Source: CAZBSE01 sp964494385
Lineage (GTDB): Bacteria > Actinomycetota > Humimicrobiia > Humimicrobiales > Humimicrobiaceae
Length of the DNA: 41,527 nt
Direction: 5' to 3'
Assembly: GCA_964494385.1 (NCBI GenBank)
Contig: CAZBSE010000017.1
Location: 1 to 41,527 of the forward strand
The position numbers and the translations under genes are program-made. The notes under the pieces were generated by a model. That model saw only the letters and a list, made by a program, of their open reading frames with translations, was not told the DNA's origin and did no database searches. Shown here in pieces: positions 16,600 through 25,467 of the stretch. Position 1 is the first letter of the stretch; every line of letters begins with the position of its first letter.

Positions 16600-17709
16600 C
16601 TATATTTTAATTTTCGGGGATGTTCCTCCTTTTTTATTATAGAGTTCATTGTATAAATAATATTCAGAAAATTTTTTCAATCTGTCATGCAGGTTCATAG
16701 CTTTTGCTTTTCCCATGCCTGCAACTTCAGATAAATCTTCTATGCTAGCATTCAGAATATTCCTTAAATTACCAAACTTATTAATTAAATTAACCACAAT
16801 TGGTTGAGGAAGTCTTCTTACTTCCGAAACAATCCTTAATCCCCTTGGATGTACACTGATTTCTTTTAGGCTCCCCTCGACTTCATACCCCAAAATTCCT
16901 GCAATCTTATCCAGCTCAAGCAGCTTTCCTGCACCCAGTAGATTTATCCTATCCCTCAATTCAACTGTTTCTGCTTTTATGTTTGAATGTAAATAATCAC
17001 TTATAATATTTAATGAATCGCTGGTAACATTGGCCATCAGTTCCTCGATCTGCATACTGAGGAGCCTGCCGTCAACACCCAGTTCGCATATATATTTTTT
17101 AACTTCTTTCTCAGTTCTCTGGACAATGCTTGATCTCTGAAGAACACTGGTAACGTCGTAAAGTGTCGCCAGATCCTCCAATTCTCTCACAGTCAGGGTA
17201 AATGTAAGTTCATCCAATCCCTCCTTGTATTTTTCAAGCGTCTGCAGTGCCTGATTTGCCTTGGATAGAACCACTCTCGGCTCTTCAAGCATATATCTTA
17301 TATCCCCCTTATATATAGTGACCACATCTCTCTTCATGGAAATTGAAATAACCAGAGTATTGGTTTGCTTGGCCACTCTTTGTGCCGTTCTATGCCTGGT
17401 GCCTGTTTCTGAAGTCTTAATATCCGGATTGGGAAAAAGATGGGTGTTGGCATATAATATACGCTTACCGTCAGAGCTCAATATAATGGCCCCATCCATT
17501 TTTGCAAGTTCGTAAAATTTCGCGGGCGAAAAGCTGCATCCTATATAAAATCCGCCGTTTACCAGCTTCAGTACCTCTTCCGAATCTCCCACCACAACCA
17601 GCCCGCCTGTTTTTCCCTGGAGTATATATTCAATACCCAGCCTCAACTCTGTTCCCGGAGATACTTTTTCCAGGCAATCCAGTAATAATTCCTCACTTTT
17701 CTTATTCAT
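16600..17709 (-). CDS. disA: DNA integrity scanning diadenylate cyclase DisA
   Basis: The 369-residue protein makes c-di-AMP from two ATP. The N-terminal DAC domain (about residues 10-150) has MDGAIILSSDGKRILYANTH and ETGTRHRTAQRVAKQT, giving the catalytic DGA and RHR motifs. A central helical spine follows, and the C-terminal helix-hairpin-helix region (LINKFGNLRNILNASIEDL, VAGMGKAKA) binds branched DNA. It follows clpC by 12 bases. The radA gene that usually sits between clpC and disA is absent here. Confidence 0.96.
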   Translation of the reverse strand: MNKKSEELLLDCLEKVSPGTELRLGIEYILQGKTGGLVVVGDSEEVLKLVNGGFYIGCSFSPAKFYELAKMDGAIILSSDGKRILYANTHLFPNPDIKTSETGTRHRTAQRVAKQTNTLVISISMKRDVVTIYKGDIRYMLEEPRVVLSKANQALQTLEKYKEGLDELTFTLTVRELEDLATLYDVTSVLQRSSIVQRTEKEVKKYICELGVDGRLLSMQIEELMANVTSDSLNIISDYLHSNIKAETVELRDRINLLGAGKLLELDKIAGILGYEVEGSLKEISVHPRGLRIVSEVRRLPQPIVVNLINKFGNLRNILNASIEDLSEVAGMGKAKAMNLHDRLKKFSEYYLYNELYNKKGGTSPKIKI

Positions 17710-17721
17710 ATTCCTATAGAA

Positions 17722-20187
17722 TTAAACTTTTAATACACCACTCCGGCTTAATTTTTTTATCTCGAAGTGCATCTTTTTATCTTTGGCGCTTACTCTAATC
17801 TTCTGACCTGATTTTACTTCACCACTTATTAATCTTTCAGAAATAGGGTCTTCTATTAGATTCTGTATACATCTTCTCATTGGTCTGGCGCCCATGGTGG
17901 GGTCATAGCCTTTTTCCAGCAGTAATTCTTTAGCGCTTTTTTTCAGCTCCATTATTATTCCCTGGAGTTCAAGCTGCTGCTGTACCCTTGACATCATCAG
18001 GTCCATGATATTATAAATCTGCTGCTTCTGCAGCTTGTGAAATACAATAACTTCATCAATCCTGTTTAAAAATTCAGGTCTAAAAGCCTGTTTGAGCTCA
18101 CTCATCACTTTATCTTTTATTTCATCATAAGAAAGATTTTCAGTATTTATCTTTTTGAATCCCATAGGAGTATTTTTCTGTATTTCTCTGGCTCCCAGGT
18201 TAGAGGTCATTACAAGAACTGTGTTTTTAAAATCCACTCTCTTACCCTGTGAATCAGTAAGATGACCATCCTCAAAAATCTGCAGCAGTATATTAAAGAC
18301 ATCCGGATGAGCCTTTTCGATCTCATCAAGAAGTATTACGCTGTACGGTTTCCTTCTTACCATTTCAGTCAGCTGCCCTCCTTCATCATACCCTACATAT
18401 CCGGGCGGAGAACCAACCAGTTTTGATACGGAATGCTTTTCCATATATTCTGACATGTCAATCTGTATTAGTGCTTCTTCTTTGTCAAACAAAAATTCCG
18501 CTATGGTTTTGGCCAGTTCTGTTTTTCCCACACCTGAAGGGCCCAGAAACATAAATGAACCTATCGGCCGTTTTGGGTCCTTAAGGCCGGAACGTGACCG
18601 TCTTATGGCCCTGGAAACTGTTTTTATGGCTTCATCCTGACCAACTACTCTCTTGTGAAGCTTATCCTCCATCCCAAGCAATTTAGAAGATTCGCTTGAG
18701 GTCAATTTGTATACCGGGACACCGGTCCAGTTGGAAAGTACCTCTGTTATCTCATTTTCGTTTACAATCTCCTTGCTGGTTTTTTTACTCCTGGTATTAA
18801 TTTCCTCTATTTCCTTTTTTTCTCTGGATAACTGCTTTTCCTTATCGCGCAGCTGCGCCGCTTTTTCAAAATCCTGTGATTCTATGGCATTTTTCTTTTC
18901 TCTGATAATCTTTTCAAGATTTGTTTCTATCTCTTTTAAGTCAGGGGGGGTGGTAAGACTTCTCACTCTTACCCTGGATGCCGCTTCATCAATAAGATCG
19001 ATTGCTTTATCCGGCAGAAACCGGTCGGATATATATCTATAAGATAATTTTGCGGCAGATAGTATGGCACCTTCTGTTATGCTAAGACTATGGAATGATT
19101 CATATTTGCTTTTCAGTCCCTTTAAAATTTCAATTGTCTCATACACAGTAGGCTCGTTTATAAAAATGGGTTGAAATCTTCTTTCAAGGGCCTTATCCTT
19201 TTCGACATATTTCCGATATTCATTGGCAGTAGTGGCTCCTATGGTCTGGATTTCCCCCCTTGACAGCATAGGTTTCAGTATGCTGGCGGCATCAATGGCA
19301 CCTTCGGCGGCACCGGCACCTACCAGAGTGTGGATCTCATCGATAAACAATATTATATCCCCGTCATCTTTGATCTCGGCCAGTACTTTTTTCAATCTTT
19401 CTTCAAAATCTCCTCTATACCTTGAACCTGCAACCAGCGCACCCAGGTCAAGAGTAAATATCCTCTTGCCGGCAAGATTCGAAGGAATTTTTTTTGAACA
19501 TATGAGTTGTGCCAGCCCTTCGACAATTGCCGTTTTTCCCACTCCTGATTCTCCAATTAGTATGGGATTATTTTTAGTTCTCCTGGAAAGAATCTGAATT
19601 ATCCTTTCGATTTCTTTCCTTCTTCCTATAAGCGGATCAAGTTTTCCTTCTCTGGCCAGCAAAGTCAAATCCCTTCCATACTGCATCAGCATTTTAAGTA
19701 TCTTTTTCTGACTTCTACCATTCAGCATTCTATCTGATTGAGAGTAAAAAGATTGTTTGTTAAGCAATTCCTTTACCTTCTCTTTTACATTATCCAGAGT
19801 AATGCCCATGCTGTTTAAAACCCTTGCAGCTACTCCTTCTCCTTCTCTTAAAAGGCCCAGCAGTATATGTTCCGTCCCTATATAATTATGACCCATCTGA
19901 AGAGCTTCTCTCAAGGACAGCTCTAAAACTTTTTTTGCTCTGGGAGTAAAAGGAATATGCTCATAAGACTCTGATGACCCTTTTGTAACCACATCCTTTA
20001 CCGCTGACCTGATATCGTCAAAAGCAATATTTAATTCATGGAAGGCTTTTGCCGCAATTCCTTCTTTTTCATTGATCAGGCCTAAAAGGATATGCTCAGT
20101 ACCTATATAATTCTGTTTTAAGAATCTTGCTTCATCCTGAGCCTTTACTACTACTTTCCTTGCTCTTTCTGTAAATCTTTCAAACAT
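17722..20187 (-). CDS. clpC: ATP-dependent Clp protease ATP-binding subunit ClpC
   Basis: The 821-residue Hsp100 unfoldase has a double Clp_N domain (residues 1-150), a first AAA module with GESGVGKTAIVEGLA, a middle UVR-like coiled coil (about 420-470), and a second AAA module with GPSGVGKTELAKTIAE. The C-terminal D2-small domain is complete. Both N-domain GTEHILLGL repeats keep the Glu residues that bind phospho-arginine in Bacillus ClpC. It delivers substrates to ClpP. It is directly adjacent to mcsB with no gap, in the classical mcsA-mcsB-clpC order, but ctsR is not upstream. Confidence 0.97.
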   Translation of the reverse strand: MFERFTERARKVVVKAQDEARFLKQNYIGTEHILLGLINEKEGIAAKAFHELNIAFDDIRSAVKDVVTKGSSESYEHIPFTPRAKKVLELSLREALQMGHNYIGTEHILLGLLREGEGVAARVLNSMGITLDNVKEKVKELLNKQSFYSQSDRMLNGRSQKKILKMLMQYGRDLTLLAREGKLDPLIGRRKEIERIIQILSRRTKNNPILIGESGVGKTAIVEGLAQLICSKKIPSNLAGKRIFTLDLGALVAGSRYRGDFEERLKKVLAEIKDDGDIILFIDEIHTLVGAGAAEGAIDAASILKPMLSRGEIQTIGATTANEYRKYVEKDKALERRFQPIFINEPTVYETIEILKGLKSKYESFHSLSITEGAILSAAKLSYRYISDRFLPDKAIDLIDEAASRVRVRSLTTPPDLKEIETNLEKIIREKKNAIESQDFEKAAQLRDKEKQLSREKKEIEEINTRSKKTSKEIVNENEITEVLSNWTGVPVYKLTSSESSKLLGMEDKLHKRVVGQDEAIKTVSRAIRRSRSGLKDPKRPIGSFMFLGPSGVGKTELAKTIAEFLFDKEEALIQIDMSEYMEKHSVSKLVGSPPGYVGYDEGGQLTEMVRRKPYSVILLDEIEKAHPDVFNILLQIFEDGHLTDSQGKRVDFKNTVLVMTSNLGAREIQKNTPMGFKKINTENLSYDEIKDKVMSELKQAFRPEFLNRIDEVIVFHKLQKQQIYNIMDLMMSRVQQQLELQGIIMELKKSAKELLLEKGYDPTMGARPMRRCIQNLIEDPISERLISGEVKSGQKIRVSAKDKKMHFEIKKLSRSGVLKV

Positions 20188-21270
20188 TTAACTACTTTCT
20201 TTTAATATTTTTTCCCTGATTAAATCTGCCCTCATTAAATCCATTCTGTCACTGTCTACTTTCTCGCTTATTTCCTGGTCCAGTATAATATAAGGGTCCC
20301 TTATTTTATTTATCAATTCAAAATAATCAAAATCCTTAACCCCGCTGATAAGGTCTAGATCGAGCCCCAGCCTGATTATTGACAGGAGCTCAACAGACTC
20401 TTCATATGATAATATTTTAGCATATTTAAGCAAACCAAAGGAACGACATATATTATCTTTGATCCCCAGAAGGTCATTCTTCTTTAATTTCCTTCTGGCA
20501 TTCTGTTCATCGTCAATGATATTTAAGCAAATTGCCTGTATTTCTTCAACTATATCTTCTTCACCCTTGCCCAGTGTTACCATATTTGAAATCTTGAATA
20601 AATTTCCGATAACCTCCGAATCATCCATAAAATATCCATGTACCAGACACCCTACCTGGTTCAATTTTTTTACAAATTCAGCAATTTTAGGACTTGCAGC
20701 CATTACAGGCAGGTGTATGATGAAAGATATTTTAAGGGCGGTTCCTAGATTAATGGGACTTGCCGTAAGATAACCCAGATTTTCATCAAAAGTAAAGTTT
20801 AATTTACTTTCCAGATGCGACTCAATCTCACTCGCTTCATGGTACGCTTCTGAAATGTTTAACCACTTGCGTACACTCTGCATCATCAGATGATCCTCCT
20901 GGTTTATTATTATCGATGATGATTCTCCTTTAATCTTCCCGGATCTTATAAATAATCCTTTCCCCTGTACTTTATCCGCTATTCTGGCACTTATCATATA
21001 ATCCTCAAGAAGCAAATCCCTCTGTATCTTTTGCAAATTTTTAACTAAAAAAAATCTGAAAGCTCCCAGTTCTTTTGTACTTTCAACGCACTGTCTTATT
21101 TTTTTTAGTAAAATACTTTTTTCCCTGCCGCTGCTGACGCTGGCAAACTTATATCCTGTTATATTCCTCAGCAGCCTGACGGTCGTATTTAGAATAATCC
21201 TGTTCCCGGTATTTTTGGGACTGGTTTTGCCGTTCTTGTTTTTTAACAGGAAAAAATTCTCACTGTTCAT
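20188..21270 (-). CDS. mcsB: McsB-like protein arginine kinase with altered active site
   Basis: The 360-residue length, fold pattern and location between mcsA and clpC identify McsB, which in Bacillus phosphorylates arginines to mark proteins for ClpC. Recognisable blocks are TTVRLLRNI, NQEDHLMMQ, FDENLGYLTASPINLGTALK, GNLFKISNMVTLGKGEEDI and RADLIREK. Several residues expected in active enzymes differ. The SSR before VRLARN is NTT, NEEDH is NQEDH (Q124), the Cys of the CPTN block is A170 (equivalent to B. subtilis C167), and the GLR of GLRAS is ALK. The frame is intact, so this is not a simple pseudogene. It may be an adaptor without kinase activity. It overlaps mcsA by 11 bases. Confidence 0.88.
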   Translation of the reverse strand: MNSENFFLLKNKNGKTSPKNTGNRIILNTTVRLLRNITGYKFASVSSGREKSILLKKIRQCVESTKELGAFRFFLVKNLQKIQRDLLLEDYMISARIADKVQGKGLFIRSGKIKGESSSIIINQEDHLMMQSVRKWLNISEAYHEASEIESHLESKLNFTFDENLGYLTASPINLGTALKISFIIHLPVMAASPKIAEFVKKLNQVGCLVHGYFMDDSEVIGNLFKISNMVTLGKGEEDIVEEIQAICLNIIDDEQNARRKLKKNDLLGIKDNICRSFGLLKYAKILSYEESVELLSIIRLGLDLDLISGVKDFDYFELINKIRDPYIILDQEISEKVDSDRMDLMRADLIREKILKESS

Positions 21271-21799
21271 ATATACTCTTTTCCAATTTCCTTATTTCAT
21301 CTCTTATTCTTGCCGCTTCCTCGAAATTTTCTATTATGATTTCGCTTTTGAGCCTGCTTCTCAGATCCCTTATATTCTTTTCCAGTTTAATTCTGCTGCT
21401 GGTATTGACAGGGATCTTACCCCTGCTTTCAATACACCCCTGTATTGATTTCACTACGGGATAGAGCACATCCTTAAATTCATTATAACAATTACTACAG
21501 CCTACTTTCCCTATCTTTTTAATGGTCTTTAAGTCAATTCCGCAAAAAGAGCATTTTCTGTTCCTGCTGTAATTAATGCTTCTCAATATCTTTTTATCTC
21601 TTCCGATATGGAAGCCGTTATCTCCTACCTGGAAAAACCTGTATAGAATTTTTGCAAAATCGCCGTAAAAATCCTCTTCATTTAAAAAAGAAAATTCAGC
21701 GGCGCATTCTTTACATATATTTATTCTTTCTACATTTCCACCCTGAATTTTTATTAAATGTATATTTGCCTCATTTTTATGGCAAAAATCACAATTCAT
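21260..21799 (-). CDS. mcsA: McsA, zinc-finger partner of McsB
   Basis: The 179-residue protein has two pairs of CxxC knuckles (CDFCHKNEA with CKEC, and CSFCGIDL with CSNCYNEF) and a C-terminal UVR motif (RSRLKSEIIIENFEEAARIR), the layout of McsA, which activates McsB and binds ClpC. It is the first gene of the run mcsA-mcsB-clpC. The repressor gene ctsR, normally just upstream in Bacillota, is missing. The ATG has GGTGAT six to seven bases upstream, and a good promoter precedes it. Confidence 0.93.
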   Translation of the reverse strand: MNCDFCHKNEANIHLIKIQGGNVERINICKECAAEFSFLNEEDFYGDFAKILYRFFQVGDNGFHIGRDKKILRSINYSRNRKCSFCGIDLKTIKKIGKVGCSNCYNEFKDVLYPVVKSIQGCIESRGKIPVNTSSRIKLEKNIRDLRSRLKSEIIIENFEEAARIRDEIRKLEKSIYEQ

Positions 21800-21843
21800 A
21801 TTTTTATCACCATTCCAGAATTAATTATCTAAGCTGCAGCAAA

Positions 21844-21870
21844 ATTATATCACTTTTTTCTTAATATCAA
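21844..21870 (-). promoter_or_regulatory. Sigma-70 type promoter of mcsA
   Basis: On the minus strand TTGATA (21865-21870) is followed after 15 bases by TATAAT (21844-21849), preceded by TG-N as an extended -10. TTTGAT one base upstream would give a spacing of 16. No CIRCE or CtsR heptad operator is seen around it. Confidence 0.65.
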
Positions 21871-21896
21871 ACTAATAAGCACAAAGGATTCCGGAT

Positions 21897-23462
21897 TTAT
21901 TCCGGTTTTAAGAGAGGAAAAAGAATGACATCTCTTATGGAACTGCTGTTAGTCAGTACCATAACCAGCCTATCGATCCCAATTCCTTCCCCGCCGGTGG
22001 GCGGCATCCCATATTCCAGAGCTTTAAGGAAATCCAGATCTATTTTGCCTGTAATTCTTTCTTCCTCATCTTTGCTTTTTACCTGAATTTTAAATCTTTC
22101 AAACTGTTCTCCGGGATCGATCAATTCTGAAAAAGCATTTGCTATCTCTTCTCCTCCTATGAACAATTCAAATCTCTGCGTCAGATTCTCATCCTGAGGG
22201 TGCCTTTTAGCTAGTGGGGATATCTCTATTGGATAATCTTTTATAAATGTGGGTTGAATAAGCTTGGGCTCAACCACTACTTCAAAAATCTTGTTTATGA
22301 TTTTTCCTTTCCCCGAATTTTTTTCCACTTCGATATTGAAACTTTCCGCTACCTTCAGCAAATCTTTCATGCTGCTGTTAAAATCTACATCGACTTTGCC
22401 AATTTTTTTTACTGCTTCAAGCATTGAAAGTTTTTTCCACCGCCCTTCAAGCTTAATATTATTTCCCCTATAATCCGCATTTAAACTACCGATAGATTGT
22501 TCGGAAACAAATTTTACCAGATTTTCAGTCAGATCCATCATATCATTGTAGTCAGCATACGCCTGGTAAAATTCCAGCATAGTAAATTCAGGATTATGCT
22601 TATATGATATTCCCTCATTTCTGAAGTTTCTATTTATTTCAAAAACCTTTTCAAATCCGCCTATAATCAGCCTTTTTAAATATAACTCCGGTGCAATCCT
22701 TAAATAAAGATCCATATCCAGTGCATTGTGATGAGTCATAAAAGGTTTTGCTGCGGCACCACCCGGAATCGATTGGAGCATTGGCGTTTCAACTTCCATA
22801 AAGCCTTTGCTGTTTAAAAATTTTCTTATGGCATTTATTATTTTTATTCTTGTCAGAAATACTTTTTTTACCTCCGGATTTACCGTAAAATCCAGGTACC
22901 TCTGCCGGTACCTTAATTCCTTATCTTTGAGTCCGTGCCATTTTTCAGGAAGTATTCTTATGGCTTTACTCAGAAGTTCAAATCCGGAAACATTTATTGA
23001 AAGCTCTCCGGCATGGGTTACAAAAACCGTTCCTTCCACGCCTACCCAGTCACCGATGTCCAGGTCTAAAAATTCATCATATTTTTTTTGGCCCACATTT
23101 TTTAAATTTATATATAATTGGATCTTATCCGTGAAATCTTTTATATCGCTAAAGGTGGCCTTGCCATGTTTCCTAAAACTCATCAGTCTTCCTGCTATCC
23201 TGAATACATCATCCGTGCTTTCACCGGTTTTAAGCCCGGAGTATCTGGTTTTTATGTCTGCTGCGTTATGGCTTTTGCCAAATCTGGTTTTATAAATTTC
23301 ATTTCCGTTTTTTATCAGAGCCTTTACTTTTTCAAGCTTTGCGCCCGGTGCTTCGCCAAGCGGTCCTTCTGACTCCAGGAAAAATTCTTTTCCCGGAGCA
23401 CGTATCTTCCTGCCATATTTATAATTGGCTGCCGAAGTTTCTTTTTCCCCTTTATTTTTCAT
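21897..23462 (-). CDS. lysS: Lysine-tRNA ligase (class II)
   Basis: The 521-residue class II synthetase has an OB-fold anticodon domain (about 85-190), then the catalytic core with RYLDFTVNPEVKKVF, motif 2 in FRNEGISYKHNPEFTMLE, and the C-terminal motif 3 GIGIDRLVMVLTN. GEEIANAFSELIDP is typical of LysS. About 40 N-terminal residues are longer than usual and rich in Lys, Gly and Glu. No strong ribosome site precedes the ATG, so the true start is uncertain. It lies 20 bases after greA, a common pairing. Confidence 0.95.
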   Translation of the reverse strand: MKNKGEKETSAANYKYGRKIRAPGKEFFLESEGPLGEAPGAKLEKVKALIKNGNEIYKTRFGKSHNAADIKTRYSGLKTGESTDDVFRIAGRLMSFRKHGKATFSDIKDFTDKIQLYINLKNVGQKKYDEFLDLDIGDWVGVEGTVFVTHAGELSINVSGFELLSKAIRILPEKWHGLKDKELRYRQRYLDFTVNPEVKKVFLTRIKIINAIRKFLNSKGFMEVETPMLQSIPGGAAAKPFMTHHNALDMDLYLRIAPELYLKRLIIGGFEKVFEINRNFRNEGISYKHNPEFTMLEFYQAYADYNDMMDLTENLVKFVSEQSIGSLNADYRGNNIKLEGRWKKLSMLEAVKKIGKVDVDFNSSMKDLLKVAESFNIEVEKNSGKGKIINKIFEVVVEPKLIQPTFIKDYPIEISPLAKRHPQDENLTQRFELFIGGEEIANAFSELIDPGEQFERFKIQVKSKDEEERITGKIDLDFLKALEYGMPPTGGEGIGIDRLVMVLTNSSSIRDVILFPLLKPE

Positions 23463-23482
23463 ATTTCTTACAGACTAAATAC

Positions 23483-23950
23483 CTATTTGATTTTTATTAT
23501 TTTTAACTTCTTGGTGTCATTGGGGATTTTCACCAATACCTCGTCTCCAATCTTTTTAAACAGCAGTGCCCTCCCCATTGGAGATTCATCTGATATCTTA
23601 TTTTTATCAGGATCGGACTCAATAGAACTTACAATCTTGAATTCTTTCTCCTTTTTTTTGTCCATATCCCTCACCACCACAATAGAGCCAAGACTAATCA
23701 TCTCTTTTTTATTCTTCTTGCCTATGATTGTATAGTTACTGAGAATTTCATTTATCTGCTCTATCCTGCCTTCTATGAAAGCCTGTTCATTTTTAGCATA
23801 TTCATACTCAGAATTTTCTGCCAGATCTCCTCCTGAATTCTTTGCATCCTTCAGCCTTCCGGCAATCTCTTTCCGCTTATTATTTATAAGTTCTTCTCTT
23901 TCTCTGACCAATCCTTCATAACCTTCAACGGTAAGACTGTATTCTTTCAT
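23483..23950 (-). CDS. greA: Transcription elongation factor GreA
   Basis: The 155-residue protein has the N-terminal coiled coil (LTVEGYEGLVREREELI, then DAKNSGGDLAENSEYEYAK with the acidic tip) and the C-terminal FKBP-like domain (SPMGRALLFKKIGDEV). GreA rescues backtracked RNA polymerase by stimulating transcript cleavage. AGGGAG lies eight bases before the ATG. It leads the greA-lysS pair behind a consensus promoter. Confidence 0.96.
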   Translation of the reverse strand: MKEYSLTVEGYEGLVREREELINNKRKEIAGRLKDAKNSGGDLAENSEYEYAKNEQAFIEGRIEQINEILSNYTIIGKKNKKEMISLGSIVVVRDMDKKKEKEFKIVSSIESDPDKNKISDESPMGRALLFKKIGDEVLVKIPNDTKKLKIIKIK

Positions 23951-24042
23951 AAAGATTTCTCCCTTAGTCTTTGTATTTACCTTGACAACTGCATATTACT
24001 TTTTAGTACTTGAAAACTTAAATGTAATTATTTAATTGAGGT

Positions 24043-24071
24043 ATTATATTGTATGAAATATTAGATGTCAA
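24043..24071 (-). promoter_or_regulatory. Consensus sigma-70 promoter of greA-lysS
   Basis: The minus strand reads TTGACA (24066-24071), a spacer of exactly 17 bases, and TATAAT (24043-24048). Transcription would start near 24036, leaving a leader of about 85 bases. It begins only 15 bases past the pstB stop codon, so no separate pstB terminator fits ahead of it. Confidence 0.85.
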
Positions 24072-24085
24072 AAACAAATATCTGA

Positions 24086-24805
24086 CTAACCAAACCTTCC
24101 GGTAATATAATCCTCTGTTCTTTTGTCTTTAGGGTTGGTAAAAATCTTATTGGTATAATCATACTCGATTAATTTTGCCGGCTGGTCAATATTTTCGGTA
24201 AGCAGAAAAGCTGCTTTCTGAGAGACTCTTGCGGCCTGTTGCATATTATGGGTCACTATTATTATAGTATAATTGCTTTTAAGCTCATCTATCAGATCCT
24301 CTATCTTCTGGGTTGAGATGGGATCCAGCGCAGAAGCCGGCTCGTCCATAAGTATTATTTCCGAATTTACGGCAAGCACCCTTGCAATGCATAATCTCTG
24401 CTGTTGGCCGCCCGAAAGATCCAGGGCATTAGTATTAAGCTTTTTTTTGACTTCATCCCAGAGAGCTGCTTTTTTAAGGCTGCTCTCTACAATCATATCC
24501 AGCTTATGCTTCTTGTATCTTTTATGCAGCCTGGGTCCGTAAGCAATATTATCATAAATAGTCTTGGGAAAAGGATTTGGTCTCTGAAATACCATACCGA
24601 CCCTTTTGCGTAAATCCACAACGTCTACGTCAGTCTTGTATATATTAATTCCATCAATTATTATTTCTCCTTCTACCCTGGTATTGGGAAGCAGGTCATT
24701 CATTCTGTTAAAAGTCCTGAGGAGCGTTGACTTACCGCAGCCCGACGGCCCGATTATTGCAGTTATGGTGTTTTTCTCAATATCCATGTTGATGTCCGAC
24801 AGCAC
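24086..24805 (-). CDS. pstB: Phosphate ABC transporter ATPase PstB (start unclear)
   Basis: The ABC ATPase has Walker A GPSGCGKSTLLRTFNRMND, signature LSGGQQQRLCIARVLA, Walker B IILMDEPASALDP and the H-loop VTHNMQQA. The FNRMNDL phrase is specific to PstB. The GTG at 24805 gives 239 residues, but the same frame continues upstream with IKIKVKDYGFYYGKVKV, which matches the usual PstB N-terminus and its A-loop Tyr. That stretch has no ATG, GTG or TTG before a stop codon near 24889; the expected start falls on ATA codons at 24853 or 24847. No pstS, pstC, pstA or phoU is adjacent. It is either started unusually or is a decaying single gene. Confidence 0.85.
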   Translation of the reverse strand: MLSDINMDIEKNTITAIIGPSGCGKSTLLRTFNRMNDLLPNTRVEGEIIIDGINIYKTDVDVVDLRKRVGMVFQRPNPFPKTIYDNIAYGPRLHKRYKKHKLDMIVESSLKKAALWDEVKKKLNTNALDLSGGQQQRLCIARVLAVNSEIILMDEPASALDPISTQKIEDLIDELKSNYTIIIVTHNMQQAARVSQKAAFLLTENIDQPAKLIEYDYTNKIFTNPKDKRTEDYITGRFG

Positions 24806-25005
24806 TTTTACTTTTCCGTAATAGAAACCGTAATCTTTTACCTTTATTTTTATTTTTCTTTTAACTGCTATCCCGAACCTCTATGGTAATATAAAAACTT
24901 TGTCAAAACTAAGCCCGTTTGCTGTCAGCAAGGACAGCATAAAAAATTAATCAAAGCTTATGGTTTATTTCAAATACTTTAACTTCTCATACACATAGCC
25001 GGTTT
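24806..25005. other. Region upstream of pstB, with inverted repeat
   Basis: This gap holds the in-frame pstB N-terminal coding stretch (to about 24886). Upstream on the minus strand are a consensus -35 TTGACA (24901-24906) with only a poor -10 (TAGAGG), and an inverted repeat GCTGTC/GACAGC with a six-base loop (24921-24938). The hairpin is not followed by a T-run on either strand, so it is not a standard terminator for purE. It could be a regulatory site. Confidence 0.4.
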
Positions 25006-25467
25006 TCAGTATTCCAGTTTGGCTTTGTACTTTTCCAGCTTCTTTGCAATGTCATCATATTTCAGGGCCAGTATTTGAATGGCAAGAAGTGCTGCATTTT
25101 TGGCGCCGTCTACCGATACACAGGCAACCGGAACCCCTGAGGGCATCTGTACTATGGAAAAAAGGGAATCCAGTCCTCCAAGATCAGAAGTCCTGATAGG
25201 CACCCCTATAACCGGAACAGTGGTATAAGAAGCAATTACACCGGGAAGATGAGCTGCTTTACCCGCTCCCGCGATTACTACCTCTATCCCGCTTGTTTTT
25301 ATACTTTTAGCAAATTCTCTTGTCTTATTCGGCATTCTATGAGCTGAAAGCACATGTATATCATAGGTGATTCCAAATTCCCTTAAGATATCCGACGCTT
25401 TTTTCATTACTGTCTCATCAGCAACACTTCCCATCACTACAGCAACTTTTTTACTGCTTTCTGTCAT
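25006..25467 (-). CDS. purE: N5-carboxyaminoimidazole ribonucleotide mutase
   Basis: The 153-residue PurE has VAVVMGSVADETVMKKA, VLSAHRMPNKT and GAGKAAHLPGVIASYT, the class I pattern. I use the ATG at 25467, which has AGGAG six to seven bases upstream and overlaps the purD stop as TGATG; the TTG one codon earlier is less likely. It rearranges N5-CAIR to CAIR in purine synthesis. The partner purK is not in the window. Confidence 0.95.
   Translation of the reverse strand: MTESSKKVAVVMGSVADETVMKKASDILREFGITYDIHVLSAHRMPNKTREFAKSIKTSGIEVVIAGAGKAAHLPGVIASYTTVPVIGVPIRTSDLGGLDSLFSIVQMPSGVPVACVSVDGAKNAALLAIQILALKYDDIAKKLEKYKAKLEY

Noticed and set aside
22807..23295. 162-residue plus-strand frame
   Set aside because: Antisense to lysS, hydrophobic and Ser/Phe-rich as expected from the complement of a Lys/Glu-rich gene.
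24921..24938. Hairpin as terminator of the purine operon
   Set aside because: It is not followed by a T-run on the minus strand, so it does not fit an intrinsic terminator.
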